Part shown: positions 7,893-15,858 of the stretch, in pieces
Position numbering within the stretch: the stretch's first letter is position 1
How the letters are laid out: each line of letters begins with the position of its first letter
Virus record (IMG/VR): IMGVR_UViG_3300020171_000107
Coordinates: 1-27,912 of that record
Source of the DNA: a virus
Length of the DNA: 27,912 bases
Direction: 5' to 3' (one strand)
The notes under the pieces: generated by a model
The model's input: the letters and a program-made list of their open reading frames with translations, nothing else
Database searches by the model: none
Told to the model about the DNA's origin: nothing
Position numbers and translations under genes: made by a program

Positions 7893-8531
7893 TTACCGCC
7901 TCGCCCAATCAGGATGTACTATCGCCCGCGGGGTTGACGGCATATTCAACCTCTTGGCGCGTTCCACGTGCTGCCGATAATCAGCCTGGGCAAGCGCATA
8001 ATGCTTGTCCCAATTCGGTTCTTCGGGATGGGTTTCCAGGTAGAACATCCGTAGCCGGTCAACCACCGCCCATTCGTATTCCGGCAGTATGCTGAGAGTA
8101 GAGGTTCCTGTAGGAATCGAGGAGTTGTACCTGTACCCACTCGCCACCAGAGTCCCCCCTTCGCCGGCGGTGGGAATGGGATAGAGTCCGATTTGATTGA
8201 AGTTCTCTCCGATGTACCAGCTTGAGGGGGTTCCGTCGCGAGTCAACCACTGGGCATCGGCGCTGAGTTCTTCCATATTGGTTTTGGCCAACACCTGCCC
8301 GGCGTGTCTCACGTTTACCATCTGGAACATCGCGGTGGACAACGCATACAGTCTCGTACTAGCCGTAGTGGTGGTGCCTACCGTTCCGTACCAAAGTTTC
8401 GTCTCCACCATGAAGTCCCGGTAGGCCCGTTGTAGCCTCACCATGCCACTCGCTTGACCCCAGGACAATTTCGTGTTCTTGGCATCCTCAAACGGCTGAA
8501 GGGCCTGTTGCATTATTTCATTGCTGGTCAT
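7893..8531 (-). CDS. Adaptor-like tail protein, paralogue 3 of 3
   Basis: This 212-aa protein is the last of three consecutive related genes. Shared features are an N-terminal helical pair ending in YRDFMVETKLWYGTVGTTTT, then RLYALSTAMFQMV, then a W(Y)-x-GENFNQIGLYP strand and a G-Y-R segment, ending in a basic helix (YRQHVERAKRL). Small proteins of about 200 residues in this position are the head-to-tail adaptors of short-tailed phages (T7 gp11-like). This copy is the most diverged in the C-terminal third and lacks the PQFH box of the other two. Its ATG overlaps the previous gene by four bases. Confidence 0.65.
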   Translation of the reverse strand: MTSNEIMQQALQPFEDAKNTKLSWGQASGMVRLQRAYRDFMVETKLWYGTVGTTTTASTRLYALSTAMFQMVNVRHAGQVLAKTNMEELSADAQWLTRDGTPSSWYIGENFNQIGLYPIPTAGEGGTLVASGYRYNSSIPTGTSTLSILPEYEWAVVDRLRMFYLETHPEEPNWDKHYALAQADYRQHVERAKRLNMPSTPRAIVHPDWARR

Positions 8532-9178
8532 TTTCGGGTTCTCTCCGCCTGGGAATCAGGTACTCCCTTCAGGTTACTCGCCTCCTGAACGTACCGCTCA
8601 TACCGTTCCTGGGCAGACTTGGCGACCACGGAATCGGGGGGAGCTAACCGGGGGATCAAACCTTCCGCCAACGCGCCGTGGAATTGGGGCAGGAACACCG
8701 GAGTACCCCCCGCGGTAAGGTCAGTCGCGGTACGATATCCAAATACCGTCATGGTTCCCACATACGAAGCATTATTAGTCATGCCCATAATGCCGATCTG
8801 GTTTATTCCCTCGGCCAAACACCAGACATAAGGCTTCGCCGAACCAGCACTATTCATAAAACTTGACAGGTTATCAGACATAAACGATGACTCCTTTTGG
8901 GCACCCCGTCCCATTACCACCCATTTTTTGTTGGTAGTAACCCACTGTTTCATATGAACCTCTACCGGCTCAAACATATATGTCGGCAACTGGTAGGTGC
9001 GCACCCCGGTCTTACAGACGGTGTTAAAAGTCCCATAGTAGAGTCTGGTCCGCGTCAGGAAGTCCTTCTGAACCCAGTTTAGTTGGCTAAGAGCGTACCC
9101 CTCCTGGACGTATCCCGTCCGTTCTCCCCACCTCCCCATCCTATCGAAGGCAATATCCAGGATGTCTTGCGCTTTCAT
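8528..9178 (-). CDS. Adaptor-like tail protein, paralogue 2 of 3
   Basis: The 216-aa protein shares LNWVQKDFLTRTRLYYGTFN, RTYQLPTYMFEPV, an EGINQIGIMG strand and GYRTATDLTAGGTP-PQFH with its neighbours. It differs by an insertion of roughly 10-15 residues in the middle (ESSFMSDNLSSFMNSAGSA). Start and stop are tightly coupled: its ATG shares one base with the TAA of paralogue 1 (TAATG), and its end overlaps the next ATG. The role is inferred as head-tail adaptor or neck component; which of the three copies contacts the portal cannot be told. Confidence 0.65.
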   Translation of the reverse strand: MKAQDILDIAFDRMGRWGERTGYVQEGYALSQLNWVQKDFLTRTRLYYGTFNTVCKTGVRTYQLPTYMFEPVEVHMKQWVTTNKKWVVMGRGAQKESSFMSDNLSSFMNSAGSAKPYVWCLAEGINQIGIMGMTNNASYVGTMTVFGYRTATDLTAGGTPVFLPQFHGALAEGLIPRLAPPDSVVAKSAQERYERYVQEASNLKGVPDSQAERTRK

Positions 9179-9801
9179 TACTTGTCACGCTCCATAGTCA
9201 GCATTCGACCATGCTTCTGAAGCGCCAGTTCGACGTATTGGTTGTACCGTTTCTCCGCTCGCTCGTAGGCAATCTGGTTGCGAGCGTTGTCAGCATCTTC
9301 GCTTGCCATTCGCATGATAAGCCCTTCGATCAGAACCGGGTGGAACTGCGGCTCCCAAATCGGTGTATTTCCAGCAGTCAAGTCCGCGGCTGTTCGGTAC
9401 CCCTCGGCTACTACCGTGCCACCGCTGCCTGCCGCCACTCGGCGATAGATAGCGATCTTGTTGAAGTTTTCACCGGGATACCAGGCCATTACCGAGCCCT
9501 GACTGTTCTTCCAGGTCTTCGAGTGGCTATAAACGTCTAACTCTTCCTGGCTGGCCCTGCCCAGGAGTCTCCCCCTGAACCGGCATCGCACAGGCAGGAA
9601 CATAGAGGTTGCTAGCGCGCACAAACGGTCCCCAGCGGTTACGGTAGTACCCACCGTACCATAGTAGAGTTTGGTCTGTATCAGGAACTCCCGCTGTGTC
9701 TCATTGACCCAATTCACCAGCATGGCACTGGAGAAGTGAGACACCCCCGTACCCTCTCCAAACCTTCGTAGGGCGCTGTCTTGAACATCGCTAACTTTCA
9801 T
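9178..9801 (-). CDS. Adaptor-like tail protein, paralogue 1 of 3
   Basis: The 207-aa protein is first in transcription order of the three. It carries VNWVNETQREFLIQTKLYYG, RLCALATSMFLPV, WYPGENFNKIAIYRR, and GYRTAADLTAGNTP followed by PQFHPVLIEGL. Its C-terminal helix is basic and Glu-rich. The same blocks in the same order in the next two genes show tandem gene triplication. The position before a nozzle-like gene supports a gp11-like adaptor. The ATG at 9801 lies 17 nt after the stop of the zinc-ribbon gene. Confidence 0.7.
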   Translation of the reverse strand: MKVSDVQDSALRRFGEGTGVSHFSSAMLVNWVNETQREFLIQTKLYYGTVGTTVTAGDRLCALATSMFLPVRCRFRGRLLGRASQEELDVYSHSKTWKNSQGSVMAWYPGENFNKIAIYRRVAAGSGGTVVAEGYRTAADLTAGNTPIWEPQFHPVLIEGLIMRMASEDADNARNQIAYERAEKRYNQYVELALQKHGRMLTMERDK

Positions 9802-9817
9802 GGCTTATTCTCCGTCG

Positions 9818-10027
9818 TTATAGTTCGGTGGCCCACAGGTGCGAGGGTGCATCGAAGCAGGCCCCGCAAACCGCCAGTCCGTCCTGCGGTATCAGGTCTC
9901 GTTTGTGGAACGTCCTACCGCACCTGTCACAATCCTTCAACTCGCCATAGAAGATGTCCGGGTTTTTCTCTTCGATTCCAGGGCTGGCAGGAAGCGGTAT
10001 TTCCATAGGGTATCTAGGGCTTGCCAT
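9818..10027 (-). CDS. Small zinc-ribbon protein
   Basis: The 69-aa protein has one zinc-ribbon: C33-x2-C36 and C54-x2-C57 with 17 residues between (KDCDRCGRTF and AVCGACFDA). The N-terminus is proline-rich and the rest has no known domain. The start chosen is ATG 10027, inside the last codons of the glycosyltransferase; an in-frame GTG at 10045 would add six residues, and neither start has a clear Shine-Dalgarno site. Function is unknown. It could bind nucleic acid or be a structural zinc protein. Confidence 0.65.
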   Translation of the reverse strand: MASPRYPMEIPLPASPGIEEKNPDIFYGELKDCDRCGRTFHKRDLIPQDGLAVCGACFDAPSHLWATEL

Positions 10028-10823
10028 TTTTTTTCGCCAATCCACACGTTAACTCAGGCCACCGCTCGTTATAGATGATCCGATTCTCGTTTACAATCGC
10101 CTCACGATCCAATCCATTCTCGGCGAATGTCCTTCCTCCGTGATGATGAATGAAGGTATCCGCACGAACCAGTAGTCTGTACCCGGCCTTTACCGCTCGG
10201 TTACAGAAGTCCGTATCCTCACAACCCCCAATCTTAAAACACTCGTCCATCATACCTATCTTATCGAACACCTCTCGCTTGATGAGTAGACACATTCCCG
10301 ATAATTGTATCGCACCTACCAGGCAACCCGAAAAAGCAGCCCCCCACAACCACGCGAAGGTCTCCAGACCTTGAACGTCCTGATAGGGTGGCGGGAAAAA
10401 TATCCCCTGCGGACGCACCTCTGGAGGACCAGACGTTGGCCCTACCATTCCCACATTAGGTTCGATGTAAAGCACGTCCAACATCCGATCCAACCACCCA
10501 GCCGTTACAACTGTGTCACTATTCAACAGCAGGATGTTGCGACCCGCCGCTGTTTTCACGCCCTGGTTGACGCCTGCTGCATAACCCCTGTTCGTCTCGT
10601 TGCGAATCAACTTGAGGTCCCGTTTCTCCAACCATTCAACCGTGCCATCAGTGGACCCGTTGTCCACCACAATCAACTCATAGTCTGGGTAGGTATGTTT
10701 CCTCACGCTTTCCAGACAATCTTTTGTGTAACGCAGACCGTTCCATGTCAACACCACTATAGAAGTAAGTCCAAACCCAGCCTTTTCTTCGTCGTTAGAA
10801 CCCTTTTCTATCCCTGTAATCAT
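10014..10823 (-). CDS. Family 2 glycosyltransferase
   Basis: This 269-aa protein has the GT-A fold signature of inverting GT2 enzymes. The nucleotide-binding part includes TSIVVLTWNG (20-29), VVDNGSTDGT (52-61) and NRGYAAGVNQG (78-88). The metal site is LLNSDT (99-104), a DXD-type motif with Ser. The acceptor side has GGCEDTDF (199-206), with the Glu-Asp pair expected for the catalytic base, followed by HHHGGRTF (226-233). This is close to the rhamnosyltransferase-like (WbbL) subgroup. There is no membrane anchor, so it should work in the cytoplasm on a sugar-nucleotide donor. It sits two genes after the three-module glycosyltransferase inside the virion operon, so the acceptor may be a virion protein rather than DNA or host surface sugar; that is inference. 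Confidence 0.93.
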   Translation of the reverse strand: MITGIEKGSNDEEKAGFGLTSIVVLTWNGLRYTKDCLESVRKHTYPDYELIVVDNGSTDGTVEWLEKRDLKLIRNETNRGYAAGVNQGVKTAAGRNILLLNSDTVVTAGWLDRMLDVLYIEPNVGMVGPTSGPPEVRPQGIFFPPPYQDVQGLETFAWLWGAAFSGCLVGAIQLSGMCLLIKREVFDKIGMMDECFKIGGCEDTDFCNRAVKAGYRLLVRADTFIHHHGGRTFAENGLDREAIVNENRIIYNERWPELTCGLAKKNGKP

Positions 10824-10901
10824 TTAAGGCACCTTCGTCGGACCAACGAGAGCAATCTGGGAGAGAGTCCAGATTCGTTTACCCTGCTTCTTCGGTGTCA
10901 T

Positions 10902-11282
10902 CTACTCTCGGTTTTCCAACCCGTACCCCAGGATAGACCAGCGACCACGAGAGGCCGCCCCCAGCGAAGAAACCGCCCGCATATACTGTGGAAATGGTCC
11001 CGCCAGTTGAGCGCACTTGGCTGTGGTCGCGCTAGCCTGCGGGTACGAGAACTTGTATGGCGCGGTAACACCCGCGGCAGGCATATCACGCCAGGTGCCC
11101 CCAGGAGACTTACCCTGGAACTTCACATCGAGGGTATGGGTGGTCCCCGTAATGGTAGTTATCTCCAGGAAAACCACCGCGCTTTTCAGGTCTCCCACCC
11201 ATACCGAAGTATGGTTAGTGGTCTGCGAAGCGGTGGCGATTGTGGAGAGTGACTTGAAATTGAGCGCACGAGTGTAATCCAT
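10902..11282 (-). CDS. Small beta-rich virion-type protein
   Basis: The 126-aa protein shows VWVGDLKSAVVFLEITTITG followed by TTHTLDVKFQGKSPGGTW. This strand pattern is common in small phage structural proteins with a jelly-roll or Ig-like sandwich. The rest is Thr/Ser/Ala-rich with few charges. The start is ATG 11282, six nt after AAAGGAG; an earlier TTG/GTG-type reading that would overlap the previous gene is rejected. The gene lies between two glycosyltransferase genes, and its many Thr and Ser residues make it a reasonable candidate substrate or decoration protein. No direct evidence supports that. Confidence 0.65.
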   Translation of the reverse strand: MDYTRALNFKSLSTIATASQTTNHTSVWVGDLKSAVVFLEITTITGTTHTLDVKFQGKSPGGTWRDMPAAGVTAPYKFSYPQASATTAKCAQLAGPFPQYMRAVSSLGAASRGRWSILGYGLENRE

Positions 11283-11293
11283 GTTCTGCTCCT

Positions 11294-11458
11294 TTAACCT
11301 TTCTCTTGATTTCCATAAGATTTTCTGATTTCGTTTCTTATCATCTCGCACATACCACACTTACAGCCAACGTGCGGTCCGGTGGGAGTACAGTAGGCCG
11401 GATGACCGAAGTATTTCTGATTCAAATCGTATGTACGTCCATACACTTCTACTATCAT
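11294..11458 (-). CDS. Cys-rich mini-protein, zinc-binding-like
   Basis: The 54-aa protein has a beta-like N-terminus (MIVEVYGRTYDL) and a cluster C23...C32-x-C34-x2-C37 with H29 nearby (HVGCKCGMC), enough to hold one metal ion. The start is ATG 11458, which forms an ATGA overlap with the stop of the large glycosyltransferase; GGTGGG precedes it. A longer frame upstream runs antisense-like through the glycosyltransferase end and is rejected. Function is unknown. Confidence 0.6.
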   Translation of the reverse strand: MIVEVYGRTYDLNQKYFGHPAYCTPTGPHVGCKCGMCEMIRNEIRKSYGNQEKG

Positions 11459-14322
11459 AGTCCCACCTGTACCAATAGTTTTTCCACCTGCTGATCGAGT
11501 CTGAGTCGGCTCCATATCCACCGTTCGGAACATCGAGACATCCCTTGCCAATCACCGGAGGCCAACAACTCCTTGATGACACCAGATAGGTTCTCTGCTT
11601 CTGCCTGCACCGGCCATATTCCGAACGGTTGGTCTTCTGTCAGGGGTTCCGTCACCACACAACACCCGCAACTCATACCCTCGGCTATCCGGGTCTCGTT
11701 ATTCAGCGCGTCCGTGTAGTGGATGTTGAGCGCGATCTTGCACTTATTCCAGAATTCCAGGGTCTTGCCCGGCTCGTATTCCCCGGTCAACACCTCGACG
11801 TTAATTCCTGCCTCCTTCAGTTTGTCAATCACTCCCTGGCGACGCTCGTTGATAATCCCCAGGAATCCCACGTCTATCGTTCTCTCCCGGTTCAAGTTGA
11901 AGTATCCGGCATGGGCACCACCCAGGTAGAGGGAGAAGTGTCCCTTATCCTGCCCATTCATCAGCACCTTCCCGGCCTCTTCGTGACTCGTCACCAACAC
12001 GTCAGCCCAGTCCACACCCGCCTTCGCCATTTCAATCTTCCGGTGGGAAATATCATCATCACCCATCACTTGTTCGGCATACCAGAAGACCTTCTTGCCG
12101 CCTGCTTCCGTCAACTTGGGGTCTTTAACAACCGCAGGATCACACAACAAAACCATGTCGGGTTTGTCGTCCGGGTTATTGACACAGCCTTGCCCAACCA
12201 CAGCCGCCCCCAGGTAATGTTCTATCCGGTGGGGAGCCATATCCCGCATCCCGACCCACACCACCGGCGGCTCCATAACCCTGTCAATCAGTCTACCCGG
12301 CACCGAAATATCCAATCTCTCCTCGGCCCATTCTCGCCAGTCTTGCGGTGTTCCCGCTCCCTTCTGAATCAGGGATACGGCCTCACCCACGGTGGAGAAT
12401 ATCTGGGCATGAGGGTAATACTCCTCGGAACTGATCCAACAATGGACTATCGGGCACAGACCCGCAGCCATCGCCTCAGCCATCGTGACTTCCAAACTCT
12501 CCTCTATCGAGGTGGACAGGAAGAATGACTTGTCGGCATACCAAGCGTTCAGGTCTTCCGGCCACGGCTCGAAGAAGACATTCTCGTGAAGGCCCAACTC
12601 ACCTACCATCTTCTCGCAATACAACGAGAGGCGAGAATCCTGCCAGGTGCCGGTGATATGCAACTCCATGTCTGGGTTCGTCTTGACCAGCTCGGCCATG
12701 ATCTGAAGGGCCATAGGCAGATTCTTCTTGGAGTTCAGGTAACAGGCCATCGCTATCTTATTGCCGGGTTTGGCGGGGGTAAGAGGTCCCGGAATTCCAG
12801 CTATATCAGGTGCTATCGAAAACCGAGAGGAATCTATCCCGGCATGGGCGATAAACCTATTGCACTGTTCGATAGCGGGAACCTGCCGGATCGCAAGTGA
12901 CTCCTGGTAGTGGGCTGTGAAGATCACCTCATCCACCTTGCTCCAGTCCACCTGCCGCAGCAGTCCGTCGTGTATCTCGTAACCGTGAATCCGTACCACA
13001 ATTCGCTTAGTCTTCGGCAACTTACTGGCCGCGATCAGTAACGGACCCGCCCACTCAAACCAGGCAACCTCGCACCATTCCAGGAGTTCGGGGATATCCT
13101 CCACGGCATCGCACATCTTCATCTCGTACCGACCATCCCAACGAGCGAACAACGGCTCCAGAAAGTCCTTCTGACCCCGGTCCACGAAGAAGGCGAGCCG
13201 GGTAAACCGAGGAGGCTTAATCCTGCCGGACATCTTCGCCAACCGCTTCACGGCATCTTCGGGGGCACCCGCCGCGATAGTCTTTTCCCGCCACTCCTTC
13301 GCCTCTTCCCAATCCCCCATATTGGCACACACCTGCGCCAGATTATAGAACGTGAGCCAACTGTAAATGTCTACGTCAAGAAAGAACGGTTCGTAGGGAT
13401 TGACCTTCATTCCGGCAGCAATCAGGAACCAGTGTTTCGCTTCGGGAAAGTTGTGCTTTATGACGGCCAACTGGCCGAGCAGGAAATAGCCCTCGGCCCT
13501 CTGGTAGTTGTCTATCAGTTCCGCCGAAAGTATCTGGCGGGCCCGATCTATCTGGTCCAACCGCACCAAACACTGGGAGGCATGAATCGCTGCCTGATAC
13601 CGCTCTAAGTCCCACTCGGCCACCTGGAAGTATTGATCGTAACACTTCATGGCCTCTTCCCAGTTGCCAGCATCTCGTTCTGTCCCGGCCAGGTAGAACA
13701 GACTCCTGTGGTCCTTCGGATTCTCTTCAATCTTCGGAATAAAGTACGACCTTGCCATCGCTACTCGCTGTACGTTACGCGCGCGACGGGCCTCCGTCGG
13801 CCTTGAATCCCGGTCATGGTAGAGAACGATAGACGGGCAGGGCGTTCGGCGATCCGATTCCACGTTGATGACGTTGTGCATCGGAAGGTCGAAGGTCCAA
13901 CCCTTCCGAAACAACCTCTCCACAAGGAACTGCTGTATCACCCGCCCTTCCTCTACCATCCGCATAATGGGAAGAAGAAGCTGATAATGACTAGGGCAAT
14001 CCTCGCAGACCTTCCGCAACGGCTCAACGCTCTCAGGAGCCAACTTCTCGTCTGCATCTATCGAAAGAATCCAGTCCCCTGTCGCCAATCCTATTGCGTG
14101 GTTTCTGGCCTTCGAGAAGTCGAATCCGCTGCCGTCACCCTTCGGGTCTTCCCATTGGAACTCATCGAAAACGTCCGCCAGGTTTTGAGCGAGTTCCTTG
14201 GTCCCATCCGTGGACCCGGTATCCACAATCACAATCTCATCTACCGCCGCGCGTATGCTCTCCACGCATCCCGGAAGTGTATTGAGTTCGTCCTTGACGA
14301 TGATACATACTGAAAGTTTCAC
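11455..14322 (-). CDS. Three-module glycosyltransferase (GT2 - TPR - GT4-like - CgeB-like)
   Basis: This 955-aa protein has at least three parts. Residues 1 to about 195 are a GT2 domain: LSVCIIVKDE, VDTGSTDGT (33-41), DFSKARNHA and a DXD-type SIDADE (87-92). Residues about 200-360 are TPR-like helical repeats (LFYLAGTERDAGNWEEAMKC, GYFLLGQLAV, LAQVCANMGDWEEAKEW). Residues about 370-680 resemble a GT-B enzyme of family 4, with VVRIHGYEIHDG and a C-terminal STSIEESLEVTMAEA (604-618), the donor-binding E-x7-E region. Residues about 687-955 resemble CgeB/DUF3880-type transferases (VFWYAEQ, VGFLGIINERR, NNETRIAEGMSCGCCVVTE). The chosen start is GTG 14322 behind AAGGAGG; a TTG 39 nt upstream is weaker. 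The size and fusion suggest that one polypeptide adds several sugars in turn. Confidence 0.88.
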   Translation of the reverse strand: MKLSVCIIVKDELNTLPGCVESIRAAVDEIVIVDTGSTDGTKELAQNLADVFDEFQWEDPKGDGSGFDFSKARNHAIGLATGDWILSIDADEKLAPESVEPLRKVCEDCPSHYQLLLPIMRMVEEGRVIQQFLVERLFRKGWTFDLPMHNVINVESDRRTPCPSIVLYHDRDSRPTEARRARNVQRVAMARSYFIPKIEENPKDHRSLFYLAGTERDAGNWEEAMKCYDQYFQVAEWDLERYQAAIHASQCLVRLDQIDRARQILSAELIDNYQRAEGYFLLGQLAVIKHNFPEAKHWFLIAAGMKVNPYEPFFLDVDIYSWLTFYNLAQVCANMGDWEEAKEWREKTIAAGAPEDAVKRLAKMSGRIKPPRFTRLAFFVDRGQKDFLEPLFARWDGRYEMKMCDAVEDIPELLEWCEVAWFEWAGPLLIAASKLPKTKRIVVRIHGYEIHDGLLRQVDWSKVDEVIFTAHYQESLAIRQVPAIEQCNRFIAHAGIDSSRFSIAPDIAGIPGPLTPAKPGNKIAMACYLNSKKNLPMALQIMAELVKTNPDMELHITGTWQDSRLSLYCEKMVGELGLHENVFFEPWPEDLNAWYADKSFFLSTSIEESLEVTMAEAMAAGLCPIVHCWISSEEYYPHAQIFSTVGEAVSLIQKGAGTPQDWREWAEERLDISVPGRLIDRVMEPPVVWVGMRDMAPHRIEHYLGAAVVGQGCVNNPDDKPDMVLLCDPAVVKDPKLTEAGGKKVFWYAEQVMGDDDISHRKIEMAKAGVDWADVLVTSHEEAGKVLMNGQDKGHFSLYLGGAHAGYFNLNRERTIDVGFLGIINERRQGVIDKLKEAGINVEVLTGEYEPGKTLEFWNKCKIALNIHYTDALNNETRIAEGMSCGCCVVTEPLTEDQPFGIWPVQAEAENLSGVIKELLASGDWQGMSRCSERWIWSRLRLDQQVEKLLVQVGL

Positions 14323-14366
14323 GGTCCCCCTGGCCTCCTTGTGGTGATCCTCCTGGCACAAAAGGT

Positions 14367-14399
14367 GGGGTCCGTGGGCAGGAGGAACCCACGGACCCC
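14367..14399 (-). terminator. Terminator-like hairpin after the repeat-fibre gene
   Basis: Perfect 12-bp arms (GGGGTCCGTGGG at 14367-14378 and its complement at 14388-14399) enclose a 9-nt loop. In the leftward direction the stem is followed by ACCTTTTG, a short T run. It sits between the capsid block and the glycosyltransferase block and could lower expression of the enzymes relative to the capsid proteins. Confidence 0.65.
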
Positions 14400-14452
14400 T
14401 GGCGGCAGGCGGCGGGCGAGGATGAAGGGGATGAACACCGCCTACCGATTCG

Positions 14453-15844
14453 TTAGTTGAGTACCATCCACGACACAGAGCCGGTTGCGCCCGTGGCGTT
14501 GCCCGTGAACAGCATCACCTTGAAGCTGGTCACAGGAACCCTGGCGGACACCTTCTCGAAGGCGTGGGCCTGTACTCCGGTGTTGGTATGGGAAGTCAGG
14601 AACAGAAGACTGCCCGTATGGATACGCGAGCAGGAGATCACCGCAGAATTGGTGATCGCTACTGCCTTCCCAAACACCGCTCCAGTACCACCAGTACCAG
14701 CGGCAACGTTGACGCCCTTGGCAAACCGGAAGGTCTTCCCGTTGCCAGTGACAGTCACGTTGTCTCTGGTAGTCAACGCGCCGGTAACGCCGAGAGCGCC
14801 AACAACACCCAGCCTGCTCCCGGCCATAGAGACAGTCCCATCTATTCGATGGGCCTTCCCTGCCCCTGTAACCACAACCGCACCTCCAACCTCAAACCTG
14901 GAGGTGCCGCGAAGGGTAACAGTCCCGTCTATGACGTGCGCTTTACCGGCTCCAGTGAGAGTGACGGAATCTCGGAAGGTGGCAAGACCCGTAACACCCA
15001 GTCTGGCACCCATCAGAGACACAGAACCGTCGAGTCTGTGAGACTTCCCGGCTCCCGTCAACATGACGTTTCCAGCCACGCTGAACTTGGAGGTCCCGCG
15101 TAGCGTTACGGTCCCGTCAACAACGTGCGCCTTACCCGCACCTGTAGCCGTTACGTTATCTCTAAACGTAGCGGGTCCGGTTACGCCAAGACGCGCGCCA
15201 TGCAGGGATACAGAACCGTCCAGACGGTGACTCTTGCCAGCTCCGGTGACAGTAACATTTCCACCGACAACGAACTTCGACGTACCACGAAGAGTCACAG
15301 TACCGTCTACGGTATGAGCCTTACCCGCGCCGGTAAGAGTGACATTACTGCGGGTAGTGAGGGCCCCGGTGATACCGACTGCACCCTCTATGCTCGCAGC
15401 ACCGGCGGCGTCAATCGCACCGGCTATCGTCACTTTACTTCCGGCCAGTGCAAGGGTTCCGTCAATGCGGTGAGCCTTACCCGCACCAGTCACTAGAAGC
15501 GCACCAGCGACACTCTGCTTCGTGGTGCCCCGCATGGTGACAGTTCCGTCAATGGTGTGTGACTTGCCCGCACCTGTCAGAGTGACATTACTGCGGGTAG
15601 TGAGGGCTCCGGTAATACCAACAGCACCCTCTATGCTCACAGCACCAGCAGCGTCAACTGCACCAGCTATAGTCAACTTGCTTCCGGCCAATGCGACAGT
15701 CCCATCAATCCGATGGGCTTTCTTGGCACCGGTGGCGATCACTGTACCCCGAAACACAGAGATACCAGTGACCCCCAAACCAGTGAGGGAGGCGGGAACG
15801 CCTCCCCCAATTATAGACAGTCCGTGGATAGGGGTTATAGCCAT
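14453..15844 (-). CDS. Ten-repeat fibrous protein, probable head fibre
   Basis: The 463-aa protein is built from ten copies of a TGAGKAHRIDGTV-like unit starting at about residues 38, 90, 119, 171, 200, 234, 263, 297, 326 and 366. Spacings alternate between 29 and 34 or 52 residues. Between them lie strands such as TLRGTSKFSVAGN and SLMGARLGVTG. The regular Gly/Thr/Val strands suggest a beta-solenoid or trimeric beta-prism shaft. The last 85 residues are non-repetitive (SRIHTGSLLFLTSH, FKVMLFTGNATG) and look like a small beta-rich tip. It directly follows the capsid gene (14 nt gap, AAAGGAG site) and precedes the glycosyltransferases. A head fibre, possibly glycosylated, is the best guess; a second tail fibre is the alternative. 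Confidence 0.75.
   Translation of the reverse strand: MAITPIHGLSIIGGGVPASLTGLGVTGISVFRGTVIATGAKKAHRIDGTVALAGSKLTIAGAVDAAGAVSIEGAVGITGALTTRSNVTLTGAGKSHTIDGTVTMRGTTKQSVAGALLVTGAGKAHRIDGTLALAGSKVTIAGAIDAAGAASIEGAVGITGALTTRSNVTLTGAGKAHTVDGTVTLRGTSKFVVGGNVTVTGAGKSHRLDGSVSLHGARLGVTGPATFRDNVTATGAGKAHVVDGTVTLRGTSKFSVAGNVMLTGAGKSHRLDGSVSLMGARLGVTGLATFRDSVTLTGAGKAHVIDGTVTLRGTSRFEVGGAVVVTGAGKAHRIDGTVSMAGSRLGVVGALGVTGALTTRDNVTVTGNGKTFRFAKGVNVAAGTGGTGAVFGKAVAITNSAVISCSRIHTGSLLFLTSHTNTGVQAHAFEKVSARVPVTSFKVMLFTGNATGATGSVSWMVLN
14735..15733 (-). repeat. In-gene tandem repeat array of the fibre-like gene
   Basis: The repeat is visible in DNA as well as protein. For example, a stretch of at least 28 identical bases starting at 15337 recurs at 15580, exactly 243 bp (81 codons) away, and the surrounding bases are also very similar. 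The supra-units are 81 codons (29+52) near the N-terminus and 63 codons (29+34) further on. Such near-identity invites recombination that changes fibre length in frame. Confidence 0.85.
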
Positions 15845-15858
15845 GACATTAAGCTCCT

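Noticed and set aside
10854-10875. 7-bp inverted repeat AATCTGG/CCAGATT between the 126-aa gene and the GT2 gene as a terminator
   Set aside because: No T run follows in either direction and the stem is short.
10305-11252. 315-codon rightward frame over the GT2 and 126-aa genes
   Set aside because: It spans two genes on the opposite strand and is rich in Arg, Pro, His and Thr, typical of a reverse-strand shadow of well-supported coding sequence.
14735-15733. Regular repeats as a CRISPR array
   Set aside because: The repeats are in frame, diverged and translated within one long gene; there are no unique spacers between identical repeats.
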